NCBI GenBank assembly: GCA_003260075.1 | Contig: QLIY01000552.1 | Coordinates: 1 to 64,000, forward strand | DNA length: 64,000 bases | Source: Phallusia mammillata | Taxonomy: Eukaryota; Chordata; Ascidiacea; Phlebobranchia; Ascidiidae | Reading direction: 5' to 3' | Shown: in pieces, positions 61,201 to 64,000 of the stretch | How the letters are laid out: every line of letters starts with the position of its first letter | Position numbering within the stretch: the first letter of the stretch is position 1 | Notes under the pieces: generated by a model | Told to the model about the DNA's origin: nothing | The model's input: only the letters and a program-made list of their open reading frames with translations | The model's database searches: none | Program-made: the position numbers and the translations under genes

Positions 61201-61822
61201 CATAGTTGAAATTGATATGGCGGTCGTGTTCTTAATGGATAAAATTCTATTAATGTTTAAGTTTCTAATAAAGGAGTTTGTTGACGACGTTGGTGGGTTG
61301 CTAGACGTGGTTGTCTTTGTAGGAGTCGTTTTTTGGTTAAATGCTGTAAAAAAGAAAATAATTTTTATTTTTTTGTACATGAGTGTGTTTTAAACCGTTT
61401 ACGGGTAACAAAACATTTTTCGCAATGTGGAACTGAATACTTTTTAAAGCAAATTGTCTAAACACATAAAAACCGTCCTTGGGCAGCTGTCAATAATGTA
61501 GGCACCCAACCCAGTTGTTGACAATTAGTTTTTTTACAAAAAGACACTACATCACACGGTTCTTACCGTTCAGTATTCCAGCGCAACTTTTCGACAGGTC
61601 ATGTACTCGTGGATCCCATCTCTAAAACCAAAAGATTAGACGGTTAAACCGGCGCAACAAGCTGAGTAAAATGCAATTTTCTACCTTGCAGTCATCTGGG
61701 GACATGGTAGTTGTTGCCGTTAGGCCGTTCAATATATTCAAAACGTCTTGGTCGTTTAATGGTTGCGCTGCTGCTCCCAAGAAGAACAGAACGCAAATAC
61801 AGCACCGGAATAACATTACCAT
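58253..61822 (-). CDS. Class A-like G protein-coupled receptor, orphan
   Basis: Exons (minus): 61822-61685, 61621-61567, 61343-60867, 60096-59925, 59558-59339, 59068-59040, 58967-58253. Sum 1806 bases, 601 aa, all phases consistent, including a 29-base exon. Signal peptide MLFRCCICVLFFLGAAAQ. A Ser/Thr/Asn-rich extracellular region to about residue 175 carries several N-glycosylation sites (NTT, NMT, NFT twice) and four Cys before TM1. TM1 has IIASNIMI (Asn 1.50) and TM2 SLAIADFITG (Asp 2.50). TM3 ends LLLSVDSYLSIRW, so the DRY motif reads DSY. TM5 (VIIWGIPFVVTWFLTLL), a basic third loop and TM6 (LFTVTVLPVF) follow. TM7 ends FLNVIVY, so NPxxY reads NVxxY. The tail is Ser/Arg-rich. Ligand and coupling cannot be assigned. 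Confidence 0.9.
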
Positions 61823-64000
61823 TTTAATTTTTTCTATTGTTCTGAAGACTTTAAAGTATTGTTAACATTCGTAGTTATAAACTGCCCTTTATTAAATGCA
61901 ACGTAGCAGAGTTTTTGACAAAATTCTTCATATAACACCTTCAGGGCAGCAAAGGGAGTTTTTCAGCTTTCGAAACATACCTGCCTTGGGCCTAAAACTT
62001 TAGTCGGTAATTCCATCTTTTCTGTTGATTTAATAAGATGGCTAAACTGTCTTTCTAAACCGCTAGTTTCTAAACTGTGGGTCACCGAAACAAGCTTTAA
62101 ACTGACCGCATAGATGTGTTATGTGGCAATACTGTTTTATAATCTTATTAGCTTATTTATACTGCCTGTGGGCTTAACAATCGTATGTTTCAAATTCCCA
62201 AGCACACTGTGGTCAAGTAAACGATTTTAACAAATATTTGAATCAAAAACAGGAAACAACTTTTTCAAGAGTACAGAAAATTCGAGATATCAATAAAAAT
62301 AAAATTCCCAAACGTTATCTTTCCAAGTGATAGAGTCACTCTGTCAGAAAATTGTCAAACCAATCACAAAGCTAATGACAAAACTGAAAAATTATCCAAC
62401 TTTCACGGGCCGCTTCGAGTTGATTACTCGCCAATTCAACACAACAACAAAAATCAGAGAGCGATTCTCAAATCAACAACCTCGTTAAAAGACAATGGTG
62501 ACTTTTGTAATGACCTACCAAGTTGTTAACAATCGTCATCTGTAACTCTCATAAACAACAGCGGTTAGTTAACAACAGCTTTGTTTAACGCACTTTGTTC
62601 GAATTACAACGCAAATCGTGATTATGATGACGTCGATAGGCATGCGTAAGGAAACTTTGCAATCATAGAAGCTTTAAAAATTAATTAATTACATTTGATT
62701 TCGAAATAAGGGTCATAAACGGCAAAGCTTGGACTCATTCGCATGTGACCAAGTATGGATGTGAATCTTTTTCATTTAAAGTTTAGGTACCTCAAAAACT
62801 TTATTCATGCGGCAGCTTCGATGGGTTAGTTTTATGTTTTTCGAGACATGCCAAGTTTTGTATGAACATTTTTAAGCCAAAAACATTTTTACGTGCTTTT
62901 GTGCAGTTAAAATCAAGCGTTTTGTAAAATCTGGAACGTATTCCAAAAATTAAACGTAACGCACATGTTTAAAACTAATTCATACCACGTTTAGGAAGGG
63001 TTTGATGTTTTTGTAAAAACGACATTAACTCACGGATTAAATAAACTCCAAATTAACTTTACCTATTCAAAACATCTAGTCGAATATGGTTTGCGAATTT
63101 CGTACCAAAACGAAATAAACGACATTCTATCTTACACTACCTTCCACTTCTAAAACCAAAACAATCGAATTCAACAAAATTGACAACTAAACGAACCTAA
63201 AATTACAACTCATTCGCGCGGCACAAAATTCGAGATTTCTTTACAAAGCGACGTACGCAGAAACAGCGTTAAGCTGTCAGTGACGTAACCATGTCGTTTC
63301 CGGTTCCTATGTGCCACATGCAAAACTACACAGCTTGTCGGCTCATGAATAACACTCTATTGACATGTGCAAAAACATCGGGCAGGTTATGCTACTGCCT
63401 GCAACACCATGTAATATGACCTATACTAACTGGTGAAATAGGGTTGTTGTTTTGAAGTAAACTTTAGTACTCACCTTAACCAATTATAAACGGTATACTA
63501 ACATGGTTTCACCAACAGTTTATGGAAATAAGCGCGCAAATAGTAAATTGTAAGTTATAAAATTCGTACTGTAACAATATTTTATTACATATGTTACAGT
63601 GATCTTATTAGTTTTCTCAGCAAATGACGTCACATCGCTGTTGGTTTGCACCATGACATGCGTATTTAAAGTAATTGCGGTTGCGTGCGATTCCTTTGGA
63701 AGCAGTTGCTTCATGATGTAGTAAAATAGCCTGCGTATTTCATGAACTTTCAACTGCATGACCAACAAGTATGCCTGGCGCAATATAAGTGTCAAGTGCT
63801 GATTACTGCCGGAAATTACCATTAAAGAGGTCATCCAAAACCCAATTTTAAATCCTCACGTGCGATGTTAGCACATGAAAATGAACGACCTACATAAAAG
63901 TTTGAATTTTCCGAATTGACTTCACTTCAAACAAAATTATTGCAACACCAATAACTTAAGAGTAACTTTAGTAGCACGCCGATTTGCTTACGCGACAAAT
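61823..64000. other. Upstream flank of the GPCR, nothing recognised
   Basis: Probably includes the GPCR promoter. A 104-codon minus frame (63520-63834) has no domain pattern or splice support. No RNA gene or repeat was seen. Confidence 0.4.

Noticed and set aside
63520..63834. 104-codon minus frame
   Set aside because: No similarity, no splice context, AT-rich and isolated.
1..64000. CRISPR arrays, operons, riboswitches or prokaryotic defence systems
   Set aside because: Nothing of the kind. The intron-exon structure and repeats are those of an animal genome.

Overview
The window is from an animal genome with small, intron-rich genes. It is AT-rich, introns are mostly 50 bases to 2 kb with GT-AG borders, coding exons are short with strict phase continuity, and a tRNA-derived SINE, many short hAT-type elements with 8-bp target duplications and a Ty3/Gypsy-like fragment are present. 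The gene content (LCCL/EGF/C-type lectin secreted protein, SLC16-like transporters, a class A GPCR) and the compactness suggest an invertebrate chordate, perhaps an ascidian such as Ciona. That assignment is inference. All gene models below were built by hand from splice sites, exon phase and comparison between paralogues within the window.

Layout. 1-2.4 kb: end of a ~197-bp tandem satellite. 3.3 kb: broken C-type-lectin exon on the plus strand. 6.9-10.0 kb: minus-strand gene for a secreted LCCL-LCCL-EGF(x5)-C-type-lectin protein. 10.3-12.4 kb: SINE, hAT-like element and LTR-retroelement remnant. 13.3-19.2 kb (minus) and 30.0-38.8 kb (plus): two divergently oriented paralogues of a multi-pass membrane protein family I do not recognise, with the same exon lengths and phases. 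Between them lie ~10.8 kb of mostly non-coding DNA with two clean hAT MITEs, a tRNA-like element, minisatellites and one orphan open exon. 40.7-56.0 kb: three tandem plus-strand SLC16/monocarboxylate-transporter-like genes. The first and third are intact 8-exon genes (439 and 438 aa). The middle one is a pseudogene with a one-base deletion in exon 3 and loss of exons 5, 6 and most of 7. 58.3-61.8 kb: minus-strand 7-exon GPCR gene (601 aa) with a long Ser/Thr-rich N-terminus and changed DRY and NPxxY motifs.

A window-wide oddity is a set of long mononucleotide G runs (10-47 bases). I count fourteen, all G on the plus strand and none C. Several sit exactly between two near-identical direct copies of 48-137 bp. 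This looks more like unmerged contig or haplotype overlaps with poly-G read tails than biology. Two of the runs damage the lectin gene model. A 632-base run of N lies in an intron of the first transporter gene.

The most novel biology is the unrecognised paired membrane-protein family. It has a cytoplasmic Ser/Pro-rich N-terminus, a highly conserved IKSIRRGIPDI box, a CxC motif and about six membrane segments, plus a possible 75-residue cassette exon in the plus-strand copy only.
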